From positions 558,001 to 622,000 of the forward strand of contig NZ_VSRN01000001.1 in NCBI RefSeq assembly GCF_008369915.1: a DNA stretch of 64,000 nt, given 5' to 3'. The stretch comes from Dyadobacter sp. UC 10. Lineage in GTDB: Bacteria > Bacteroidota > Bacteroidia > Cytophagales > Spirosomataceae. This document shows positions 42,377-50,389 of the stretch, piece after piece. Both the position numbers and the translations under genes were made by a program. The notes below the pieces were generated by a model that had not been told where the DNA came from, did not search any database, and saw only the letters and a program-made list of their open reading frames with translations. Each line of letters starts with the position of its first letter. The first letter of the stretch is position 1.

Positions 42377-44767
42377 TTGACAAGAATTCTATTCCTCTCC
42401 TCTATTTTAATATACTGCCTGATTTTTAGCGCCAAAAATTCCTGTGCACAGGATGTAAATATCATTCGCGGAACTGTTAAAGATAGCCGGGGAGATCTGC
42501 TTGTCGGAGCGGCGGTGGTACTGAACGGTCTGGACAAAAGTGCATTAACCGATAGTTCCGGCGCATTTCGAATTGCCGCCCCGGCGCGTAATTTATATAC
42601 GGTCAGCATTCAGTTTATCGGGTATAAAAAACTCGTCAAAACCCTGTCAGAAAAAGATTTAAGAAAAAATGATCTGATTTTCACTTTACAAGACGACCAC
42701 ACACAGCTTTCGGAAGTGGAAATATTGGGCAAAACAGAAACGCAGCAGGCCAGGCTCCAGCCAATAAAGGCCGAGGTAATTAACACAAAAGCAGTACAGG
42801 AACAGCCTTCAACACTGGTGGAACTGATGAACCGGTCGGCCGGGATCCGCATCCGGCAAACAGGTGGGCTTGGCTCCAATGCCGGTTTGATGATGAATGG
42901 TTTTCAGGACCGCGCGATTAAGAATTTCAGGGACGGAATCCCGCTCGACTACCTGGGTGCCGGGTATAATATTTCGCTCGTACCCGTCAATATGCTTGAA
43001 CGTGTAGAGGTTTACAAAGGTGTTTTACCAACCGCACTGGGCGCCGACGCGCTGGGAGGGGCCGTGAATATGGTGACTAAAAAATCGCTCTATCGCTATG
43101 CCGAGGCATCTTACGAGGTTGCTTCGTTCAATACCCACCGGGCATCAGTAAATGCATTATACACCGATTCCACGAGGCATTTCTTTCTGGGAGCAGACGC
43201 ATTCCTGAACAAGTCCGATAACAATTATAAGGTTGATGTGATTGTGACAGACCAGGAAACTGCTGCCCGCACTCCGGCTACGGTACGTCTGTTCCACAAC
43301 AAATTTACCAACTACTATGCCGAAGCATACGGCGGGTTGACAAACCTTAAATGGGCAGATGAGTTGCGCGCAGGGATTACCTGGTTTAACATCAACCGAC
43401 AAAACCAGTATGGCGCGTCGATGGCACAGCCGTTTGGAGCGTCGGTCAGCAGGCAATATTCGGTGATACCGACCCTTCGTTACCGGAAGAAATTCGGAAG
43501 GCTGGGCCTTGATCAGTTTCTCACGGCCAGTAGTATCAACACAACACAGGTGGACACCGTCAGAGGCACATACGACTGGTACGGTAACTTTATCCCGAGC
43601 CCGTCGCGCCGGGGTGAGATTTCAATGCGCGGAACATTGTCGGACATTAAATTCTCCTATTTCACTTCCCGCACTCACCTTGGTTATCAGCTGAGCGAAA
43701 ACCACCTGGCTGAAATCAATGTGGTTTCAACTCATATCGGTCGCACAGGACGTGATCCGCTGGGCCTTACCTTGCCTGAAACCGGGCAGGATATATTGTC
43801 GCTTCCAGCCAAATATTACAAAATCATCGGCGCAGCTGGAGTCCAGTCTTCTTTTTTTAACGACAAACTCACCAACAATCTTATTGCCAAATTTTTCCAT
43901 TACAATACTTCGACCATCCATGTAGACATCTACGGAACAGCGCTGGGCGAACACCGGGCTACCTCTGAAAACAGTTTTGGCATTGCGGAGGCGCTGAAAT
44001 TCGCCTTGACTCCCAATACCTTCATCAGGGCCTCGGCAGAAGCGGCTACGCGGCTTCCGGAGCAGGACGAAATGTTTGGAGATGGTAATTTCCATCGCTC
44101 CAATTTTCTTTTGAAACCCGAAAAAAGCACAAACATCAATCTCGGTTTCCGGACAGAAAAAAGAAATGCATACAGTCTGGAAATCAACTCTTTTTACCGC
44201 ATTACCAAAGATCTGATCTTACGGATGCCGATCGATTTTTTATTTACCCAAAACCAGAACGTTGAAAGTGTGAAAGGATTGGGCCTTGAAACCGATCTGA
44301 CCGTGTCTATCAAACCCTGGCTGCGGGCGAATGGAAATTTTACTTATCAGGATTTCCGCCTTTTTGATACAAGTAACAGGCTTAAAGAAAAATCGCGCCT
44401 CAGAAATACGCCTTACTTTTTCGCCAACCTGGGGCTGAACAGTACGATTAACCACGTAGGCGGAAAAGGGAAAATACACTTGTATTATTTTTTCACGTTC
44501 GTGCGGGAATATTATCTCGACTATATACCAAAATCGCTGGAACCCGACGGCTTTCTGGGGCTTTGGGGCAAAGCGAAGTTTGACGCTCCCAATATTATCC
44601 CAAACCAGGCCTTGCATTCGGCAGGCTTCACTTACAATCCTGGCGGCGAGCGGTTCTCAATCGGTTTTCAGGCCAAGAACTTCCTGAACGCCCGTGTTTA
44701 CGACAATTTCCGCATTCAGAACGCCGGCCGCAGCTTGCATCTTAAAGTCAATTATATCCTCAAATAA
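42377..44767 (+). CDS. TonB-dependent siderophore receptor
   Basis: The 796-residue outer-membrane receptor has a signal peptide, a CarboxypepD-reg-like domain at about residues 30-105 (IIRGTVKDSRGDLLVGAAVVLNG), a plug (TLVELMNRSAGIRIRQTGGLGSNAGLMMNGF) and a barrel ending GRSLHLKVNYILK. The best start is a TTG at 42377: the in-frame TAA at 42359-42361 excludes any upstream ATG, and the signal peptide begins right there. It is followed by DUF4374 and PepSY genes, a common iron-siderophore uptake set in Bacteroidota, with an AraC/PchR-like gene divergent. Confidence 0.92.
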   Translation: MTRILFLSSILIYCLIFSAKNSCAQDVNIIRGTVKDSRGDLLVGAAVVLNGLDKSALTDSSGAFRIAAPARNLYTVSIQFIGYKKLVKTLSEKDLRKNDLIFTLQDDHTQLSEVEILGKTETQQARLQPIKAEVINTKAVQEQPSTLVELMNRSAGIRIRQTGGLGSNAGLMMNGFQDRAIKNFRDGIPLDYLGAGYNISLVPVNMLERVEVYKGVLPTALGADALGGAVNMVTKKSLYRYAEASYEVASFNTHRASVNALYTDSTRHFFLGADAFLNKSDNNYKVDVIVTDQETAARTPATVRLFHNKFTNYYAEAYGGLTNLKWADELRAGITWFNINRQNQYGASMAQPFGASVSRQYSVIPTLRYRKKFGRLGLDQFLTASSINTTQVDTVRGTYDWYGNFIPSPSRRGEISMRGTLSDIKFSYFTSRTHLGYQLSENHLAEINVVSTHIGRTGRDPLGLTLPETGQDILSLPAKYYKIIGAAGVQSSFFNDKLTNNLIAKFFHYNTSTIHVDIYGTALGEHRATSENSFGIAEALKFALTPNTFIRASAEAATRLPEQDEMFGDGNFHRSNFLLKPEKSTNINLGFRTEKRNAYSLEINSFYRITKDLILRMPIDFLFTQNQNVESVKGLGLETDLTVSIKPWLRANGNFTYQDFRLFDTSNRLKEKSRLRNTPYFFANLGLNSTINHVGGKGKIHLYYFFTFVREYYLDYIPKSLEPDGFLGLWGKAKFDAPNIIPNQALHSAGFTYNPGGERFSIGFQAKNFLNARVYDNFRIQNAGRSLHLKVNYILK

Positions 44768-44795
44768 GTTTACCGTTTTATCAAATCCCCATATC

Positions 44796-46025
44796 ATGAA
44801 AATTAAATTATTTAAGTACCTGCTTTATTTTTTCGCCGCCACTGCCTTTATCAGCTGTACTTCTGATGATAATAATGAAAACCCGGCTCCTGACGACAAA
44901 GACAAGTTTGTCCTGATGACGAACTCGACGCGGTTTGAAGAAGGATACCTGACTTCACTTTCTGGTTTTCCAACCGGAACAGTAAAGAATACAAACGAAA
45001 AGACATTGGGCCTGAAAAGCGCGTTCGGTTTCCGGACTTTCGGTAAATGGATTTTTAACCGTACCAATGCCGCCGGTGATGAAGGGCTGCAAAAGTTTAC
45101 AGTGAATGCGGACGGTAGTATGAAAGACGAAGGTTTCATCGCAGGCTCAACGCAGTTTCTGGTTGTTAATGAAACAACAGGCTATTACCTTGACCCTACC
45201 CGTGGCACTTTGAAATTACAGAAGTTTAACCCGACTACGATGCTTCGTACCGGCGAAATAGATCTTTCGAACCTGAAAAAGGCAGGCGTTGAGTACCAAT
45301 CGATCGGACAGCATACTATCGCGGCAAAAGAGGGAAAACTTTACGCAGGAATCACCTACGGAACCACAACAGGTGCGGGATATGGCGACGATCTTTACAA
45401 TACAGTTGAAATCGCCGTGATCGATATGGCAACTGAGAAGTACGAAAAAACCATCAAATACGACGGTTTGCGCAGCATTGGCTGGGGTTCTTCGGGAAAT
45501 AAAATGTGGTCAATCGGCGACGATGGTGCATTATATCTTTACTCAACCGGCCTGGGAAAAATGCTTTTCGAAAAATCATCGATCATCCGCATCAAAAAGG
45601 GTGAAACCGACTTTGACAAAGACTGGATTCTGACGGCACCGAACGGTAACTCGATCGTGATGGCTTTAATTAAAGGCGGCAAAGTGTATTATGAAATGAC
45701 TTCAACGCCTTTAAAAACGGATTACTCGAACCTGACTGCCAGCATTTTCGACTATTATACCCATGATATGAGCACCAAACAGAACACAAAAATCACAGGC
45801 ATGCCGCTCCACGACTATGCTTATGCCAACGAGCAGGCTATTACCGAGATTGACGGCAAAGTGTATCTGTGGGTGAGAAACGGAACAGTCACCAATGTTG
45901 GGAACACACAGGTAACCACTGTAAACGAAGACGGCTATTACGTCGTCGATGGAACAACGGCAACTTCCGTTTTCAAAGTTGACCACGACGGTACCATCCA
46001 GGGTTTTGCCAAGTTAAGCGAATAA
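44796..46025 (+). CDS. DUF4374 lipoprotein of siderophore locus
   Basis: The ATG at 44796 begins a lipoprotein signal (KLFKYLLYFFAATAFISC, then TSDDN). An upstream start would lie inside the TonB receptor gene. The 409-residue product matches DUF4374, a beta-propeller-like family found only beside TonB siderophore receptors in Bacteroidota. Landmarks are VLMTNSTRFEEGYLTSL, AFGFRTFGKWIFNR, and NEQAITEIDGKVYLWVRNG. It is probably a surface or periplasmic lipoprotein aiding iron-siderophore handling; the exact role is not established. It is 28 bases after the receptor gene. Confidence 0.9.
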   Translation: MKIKLFKYLLYFFAATAFISCTSDDNNENPAPDDKDKFVLMTNSTRFEEGYLTSLSGFPTGTVKNTNEKTLGLKSAFGFRTFGKWIFNRTNAAGDEGLQKFTVNADGSMKDEGFIAGSTQFLVVNETTGYYLDPTRGTLKLQKFNPTTMLRTGEIDLSNLKKAGVEYQSIGQHTIAAKEGKLYAGITYGTTTGAGYGDDLYNTVEIAVIDMATEKYEKTIKYDGLRSIGWGSSGNKMWSIGDDGALYLYSTGLGKMLFEKSSIIRIKKGETDFDKDWILTAPNGNSIVMALIKGGKVYYEMTSTPLKTDYSNLTASIFDYYTHDMSTKQNTKITGMPLHDYAYANEQAITEIDGKVYLWVRNGTVTNVGNTQVTTVNEDGYYVVDGTTATSVFKVDHDGTIQGFAKLSE

Positions 46026-46060
46026 TTGCATTCAGGATTCACCGGATAACCTTTCAAACT

Positions 46061-47236
46061 ATGAGCTCTGTAAGAAAAATTCAAACCTGGTTTCAGATCC
46101 ACAAATGGACGAGCCTTATCTGCACAGCCTTTTTGCTGATGCTCTGCCTCACCGGCCTCCCGCTGATATTTCATGAAGAGATCGAAGAACTGGAAGGAAA
46201 GCCGCATCTGGCAAAGGAAGTTCCAGCCGGGACACCGCTGGCGGGGTTGGATAAAATGTCAGAAAATGCGCTGGCAAAGTATCCTGAAAAGGTTATCCGC
46301 TATATCTACTGGGACGAGCATGAGCCCAACACCACCGCATTCAGCCTTTCGGATTCCATTGATGCGGCACCCGACAATTACACAACGGTGATCATGGATG
46401 ATCATACGGCGGAAGTTTTGGAAACACCCAATTACCAGGAAGGCTTCATGTACATCATGTTACAAATGCACATTGATATGTTCATGGGCATCGGAGGCAA
46501 ACTTTTCCTCGGATTGATGGGACTGCTGTTTATCGCGGCGATCGTGTCGGGTATTATGCTTTACGGCCCGATCATGAAACGGTTTGACTTCGGAATGGTG
46601 CGTACCGAGCGCTCGACCCGGTTGAAATGGCTGGATCTGCACAACCTGCTCGGCGTGGTAACGATCGTGTGGGGCGTGGTTGTTGGTTTTACTGGGGTCA
46701 TCAACACTGCTTCGGAGATTGTGCTTGGGCTGTGGCAAATGGGACAGCTTTCAGAAATGACGGCACCCTACAAAACTGCGGGGCCACTCACCGGCAAGTT
46801 AAGCTCACTCGACCAGGCCATTGTACTGACGAAGCAGGCAGCGCCGGATATGGAGCCGTCGCTAATCGCCTACCCGGGAACGCCGTTTACCAGTAAACAC
46901 CACTACGCGGTTTTCGTAAAAGGTAACACACCGCTCACAAAAAGAATCATCAAACCTGCGCTGATAGATGCAAAAAAAGGCGAGTTGACAGACATGCGCG
47001 ATATGCCCTGGTACGTGAATGCACTTTTCATTTCGCAGCCACTGCATTTTGGCGATTACGGCGGACTTCCTATGAAAATTATCTGGGCGCTGTTTGACAT
47101 TGCGACCATTGTGATCCTCGGCAGCGGCTTATACTTATGGTTTGCCAGAAATAAGGCTACCCGGGCACATATTAGCAGATTAAGCAAGAATGAAACAGAA
47201 ATCCTGACCGTTCAGGCTCAAAATGAAAATGCATAA
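46061..47236 (+). CDS. PepSY-associated TM protein (siderophore reduction type)
   Basis: The 391-residue inner-membrane protein has four helices and periplasmic PepSY domains: IQTWFQIHKWTSLICTAFLLMLCLTGLPLIFHEEI, KLFLGLMGLLFIAAIVSGIMLYG, LHNLLGVVTIVWGVVVGFTGVI, and IIWALFDIATIVILGSGLYLW. Members of this family (FoxB, PiuB and relatives) are found with siderophore receptors and are thought to reduce ferric siderophores in the periplasm. The conserved His residues in the helices (IHKW, DLHNLLG) could bind haem. It is 35 bases after DUF4374. Confidence 0.9.
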   Translation: MSSVRKIQTWFQIHKWTSLICTAFLLMLCLTGLPLIFHEEIEELEGKPHLAKEVPAGTPLAGLDKMSENALAKYPEKVIRYIYWDEHEPNTTAFSLSDSIDAAPDNYTTVIMDDHTAEVLETPNYQEGFMYIMLQMHIDMFMGIGGKLFLGLMGLLFIAAIVSGIMLYGPIMKRFDFGMVRTERSTRLKWLDLHNLLGVVTIVWGVVVGFTGVINTASEIVLGLWQMGQLSEMTAPYKTAGPLTGKLSSLDQAIVLTKQAAPDMEPSLIAYPGTPFTSKHHYAVFVKGNTPLTKRIIKPALIDAKKGELTDMRDMPWYVNALFISQPLHFGDYGGLPMKIIWALFDIATIVILGSGLYLWFARNKATRAHISRLSKNETEILTVQAQNENA

Positions 47237-47254
47237 TCCCATAAGTATCTAAAT

Positions 47255-47458
47255 ATGAAAAGCACTTTTTGGAAAGTCTGGGGAATTCCGGTGATCATTG
47301 GAATATTATCGGGTATCGGTCTTTTGTCTGCACTAACCGGCGATGGTTTTTTCGACATATTGTCCTGGCTAACACTCGGAATACCGGTATTTATTACGAT
47401 CTGGTATTTAATAAAAGCAAAGAATAAGCGTGATGACAGAAGGATCAGGTCTATGTGA
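47255..47458 (+). CDS. Small membrane protein of the siderophore operon
   Basis: The 67-residue ORF has two hydrophobic segments (IPVIIGILSGIGLLSAL and WLTLGIPVFITIWYLI) and a basic tail. It lies 18 bases downstream of the PepSY gene and just before a terminator, so it is probably the last gene of the iron operon. Similar small proteins often accompany PepSY proteins, but no function is known. Confidence 0.8.
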   Translation: MKSTFWKVWGIPVIIGILSGIGLLSALTGDGFFDILSWLTLGIPVFITIWYLIKAKNKRDDRRIRSM

Positions 47459-47490
47459 AGTGATGTAAGTTCTAGAAAATATTCATTGCA

Positions 47491-47545
47491 AACTAAGCAG
47501 CTATCAGCACTTGAAAGTGACTATCAGCTGCTTAGTTTTTTATTT
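47491..47545 (+). terminator. Terminator of the siderophore operon
   Basis: A 12-bp stem AACTAAGCAGCT / AGCTGCTTAGTT (47491-47502 with 47526-47537) with an inner short stem is followed by a T-rich run. It is placed 32 bases after the small membrane protein. Confidence 0.88.
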
Positions 47546-47552
47546 TTATTAC

Positions 47553-48698
47553 CTATTTCTTTATAAAGACCTGACTATTTTCTTCCCCGTTTTCAAAAAT
47601 TACTTTCATAATATATTGCCCGGATAAAAGTTTTCTGATATCAATCTCCTCTCGCGGAAGTTTCGATTGATAAACTTGCTTACCAGCTTTATTGTAAATC
47701 TGTATTTCTGAAATTACTTGGTCTCCTTTCATGAGACGAATACGATCGTCGCTATCAGCAGGATTTGGGTATACAAATATTTTCTTTGCATCGAACGCTA
47801 CCTCCTTAATCTCGCTGTAAGCAAATGAACCGTCGCGATCTACCATTTTCAGTCGGTAATAATTGGCTCCTGGCAGAGGAATCTTATCTGAAAAAGAATA
47901 ATCGGAGGTCAAATCACTCTTAGGAAAAACCGTACCGATAGCAACCCACTTCTTCCCGTCTTCGCTTCTCTCGATACTGAAACGATCAAAATTCACCTCT
48001 GAAACAGTTGTCCAATTCAGCAATGCCACTTCTCCTTCTTTTTTTGCCAGAAAACTACTCAACTTCACCGGCAGCGGCTCATCCTCACAATCCTCCACAG
48101 CCGCATTAAAAATCGAAACCTCATTCATGATCCATTCCGCCAGCTCAAAATGGTCTGCGAGAGGTCTCCTGTGATCAAAATTACCGACAGTCGCAAATAT
48201 GGATGCGAAAGGCGTTTTTTCCAGTTTGTTGGGATCCGTAGCGATATTATGATACCAGTCATTTGTATCGAAATCGAGTGCACTTGCAGTAGGTATAAAG
48301 CAACCATTGGGCATCCGGATATTTGAATTTACACCGACCCCATTCAGACTTTCAGCCACCAGTTGAAATATAGGGGTAAAACTACCCGGCATTACATCTG
48401 CGGGTATCTGCGCGTTATAATATCCAGTGATATTGCTGGATGTAAATACCGCGCTGGCGACTGAAATGTACATGATCGCAAAAGGCAAACCAGAAAATGG
48501 GACGGTTATATTGTACGGAAGCGGGGATGCAATCCCAGACAGTGCGTATCCAATAAATGGTGCATTCTTGGCGCCGGAGAAGCTGAAAGCAAGCGGATTT
48601 GTTGCCAGAACACTGCCATTATGATCTATCCAATTGTTCAGATTATTCATATAGGCTTGTCCGAGTCCCGTCCAGTTCCCTAAACTGGCAGCGATCAT
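47553..48698 (-). CDS. C-terminal part of a frameshift-split T9SS lipase (type A sorting domain)
   Basis: The 381-residue ORF begins inside a domain and has no signal peptide. Its C-terminus is a T9SS type A sorting domain (VYPNPADSDDRIRLMKGDQVISEIQIYNKAGKQVY, then IDIRKLLSGQYIMKVIFENG), preceded by a fibronectin-like segment (LLNWTTVSEVNFDRFSIERSEDGKKW). Its ATG overlaps the stop of the next ORF upstream (48695-49561). Adding one G to the five-G run on the coding strand (plus-strand C run, 48723-48727) fuses both into about 670 residues. This piece alone could not be secreted. Confidence 0.75.
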   Translation of the reverse strand: MIAASLGNWTGLGQAYMNNLNNWIDHNGSVLATNPLAFSFSGAKNAPFIGYALSGIASPLPYNITVPFSGLPFAIMYISVASAVFTSSNITGYYNAQIPADVMPGSFTPIFQLVAESLNGVGVNSNIRMPNGCFIPTASALDFDTNDWYHNIATDPNKLEKTPFASIFATVGNFDHRRPLADHFELAEWIMNEVSIFNAAVEDCEDEPLPVKLSSFLAKKEGEVALLNWTTVSEVNFDRFSIERSEDGKKWVAIGTVFPKSDLTSDYSFSDKIPLPGANYYRLKMVDRDGSFAYSEIKEVAFDAKKIFVYPNPADSDDRIRLMKGDQVISEIQIYNKAGKQVYQSKLPREEIDIRKLLSGQYIMKVIFENGEENSQVFIKK

Positions 48699-49561
48699 TT
48701 TGCATTTCTTCGGATAGCCATTCCCCCAATCAAACCCTTCATCTGATTATAAAATCCGGTAAACGCCGGATTCACATTGGCGACATCACCATTAATATAG
48801 TCGGTATGGTAAATAAGCATCTGTTGTGCGGCATAGGAATGAATGGACCGTGCCTGGTGCTGAATTTCCACGCTTAAACCATAGGTAACAACATTATTAT
48901 CCAGCCAGTCAATCATATCCTGCATACTTAAAGGGATGTTAGCCCCTTTTTGCGGAGCATCGAAAGAGAAGAACAAGCCGACATTGTGAGGAAGTGCATT
49001 CGCTTCCATATAATTCAAAGCATACCTGGAAACAATTCCACCCATGCTGAATCCCGCCAAAATAATAGGGCAGGCAGAAGCCTTCGTCGCGTTAATATGC
49101 TGGATCAGTTTTACCAAGAGAAAAGCATTTCTCTGTATAAGCTGACCTCCATCATCATAGTCGAGCACTATCAGATCATATCCCTGAAATCGGAGCTGAT
49201 TTGCGAGATCGTCAAATGAATTATCAATAGATCCATTTAACAGGGAAATAATTCCGTCACAGCTATACTTATCAGTCGGATCAAAGCCTTCTGCAATGAT
49301 TATTGGCTTTAATATTGTTCCAGAAGTATTGGTCCAGGCAGGATAGACTGAGTATCTTCCGCTTGCTGCCTGATAAGAAAATGGATCACCTGATGAACCA
49401 GGAGTTGCACCCGGCACTGAAAAATGTGTTTTAACTTCATTCGGCGCGGCAGCATATCCAATACTCGCAGTGATTGAAAAATCGCCTTGCGACAGTGCTG
49501 AAGCATGAATAAGAAGCAAAGCAGAAGTAATAAATATTTTGAATGTTGATCTAGTTTCCAT
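48695..49561 (-). CDS. N-terminal part of a frameshift-split secreted lipase
   Basis: The ATG at 49561 starts METRSTFKIFITSALLLIHAS, a signal peptide. The 288-residue piece has an alpha/beta-hydrolase core with PIIIAEGFDP, DLIVLDYDDGG, the nucleophile elbow ILAGFSMGGIVSRYAL and FFSFDAPQKGANIP. Near its stop the reading continues in the other frame as NGYPKKCKMIAASLGNWTG, typical of this lipase family, so a one-base loss is likely. The start overlaps the end of the next upstream gene by 11 bases. The catalytic Ser is present; the rest of the protein is in the next ORF. Confidence 0.75.
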   Translation of the reverse strand: METRSTFKIFITSALLLIHASALSQGDFSITASIGYAAAPNEVKTHFSVPGATPGSSGDPFSYQAASGRYSVYPAWTNTSGTILKPIIIAEGFDPTDKYSCDGIISLLNGSIDNSFDDLANQLRFQGYDLIVLDYDDGGQLIQRNAFLLVKLIQHINATKASACPIILAGFSMGGIVSRYALNYMEANALPHNVGLFFSFDAPQKGANIPLSMQDMIDWLDNNVVTYGLSVEIQHQARSIHSYAAQQMLIYHTDYINGDVANVNPAFTGFYNQMKGLIGGMAIRRNAK

Positions 49562-50069
49562 ATTTGACGTCAAAAATACCTTGTGAGAAATTTTTTATAA
49601 TATTGTTTTTACTGCCTTTCAGTTGAACTTCAAAGGTTCCGGATATTACCTTGTTGACCGTATCAAATCGGGTAATATTCACAGTGTTTGTTCCACCGGC
49701 ATAGGCGAAATATTCGTCATCGACTAATTTTCCGCTATACTCTGTTTTCGAAGCCCGCTTATCATCCACATTCAATTTGTAACTTCCGACAGACCTGATA
49801 TCAAGAACCACCAGTTTCAGCACTTCCTGATTCGTGGCCTTTTGCGCAGTAATACCCAGAGAACCAAGATGTTCGTAATACGACGAGTGGAGCTTAGAAG
49901 CACCAAAAAAATCAAAGCTTCCTTTTGGCAGCCAGACCTTCCCGTCAATCTTCACCCCGAAGGTGTTAAGCCCCTCCTGAGTCGGTTCGGGCAGAATCTG
50001 CTTTGGTTTGCAGCTGTGGATCAGACTCGCCACGGTCATTGCTATTAAAATCAATTGCAGTTTTGTCAT
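49551..50069 (-). CDS. Hypothetical lipoprotein
   Basis: The ATG at 50069 (MTKLQLILIAMTVASLIHSC) begins a lipoprotein signal with lipidated Cys20. The 172-residue product has a beta-rich mature part (GLNTFGVKIDGKVWLPKGSFDFF, then LKLVVLDIRSVGSYKLN and ISGTFEVQLKG) resembling DUF6252-type Bacteroidota lipoproteins. The function is unknown. It is the upstream member of a pair with the split lipase, with which it overlaps by 11 bases. Confidence 0.72.
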   Translation of the reverse strand: MTKLQLILIAMTVASLIHSCKPKQILPEPTQEGLNTFGVKIDGKVWLPKGSFDFFGASKLHSSYYEHLGSLGITAQKATNQEVLKLVVLDIRSVGSYKLNVDDKRASKTEYSGKLVDDEYFAYAGGTNTVNITRFDTVNKVISGTFEVQLKGSKNNIIKNFSQGIFDVKYGN

Positions 50070-50330
50070 TTCAGTAAAGGTTAAAATGTAATTCGTCCTC
50101 AATCATTCCGGTTAGTTCGGAATAGGTGAGAAGAAATGGTAAACTCTTAAACACACTTCTTTGCTTCATGGCTTTGTTTTTTAGATGATAAATGATGATT
50201 TCATAAGCTGTACTTATAAATTATTTTTAGAAATAATTAAGTAGTCACTTATCGGCAATATGAAGTTTATTTGAAATGAAACAGGCGAGAATTACCAAAC
50301 GGCAACCGATAGTTTAATAAAAGGTATTAT
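50070..50330. other. AT-rich upstream region of the lipoprotein gene
   Basis: Together with the hairpin that follows it, this 320-bp gap has no supported ORF. The part nearest the lipoprotein gene is AT-rich and is probably its promoter. No clear operator or repeat was seen. Confidence 0.6.
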
Positions 50331-50368
50331 AAAAAAACCGGGCAGCTTCCAATGGAAACTGCCCGGTT
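50331..50368 (-). terminator. Terminator of the phosphodiesterase gene
   Basis: A 10-bp stem AACCGGGCAG / CTGCCCGGTT (50336-50345 with 50359-50368) with a nested TTCC/GGAA stem is followed on the minus strand by a run of seven Ts. It lies 22 bases after the stop of the phosphatase gene. Confidence 0.88.
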
Positions 50369-50389
50369 AAATACTTTGATTATGTAATA

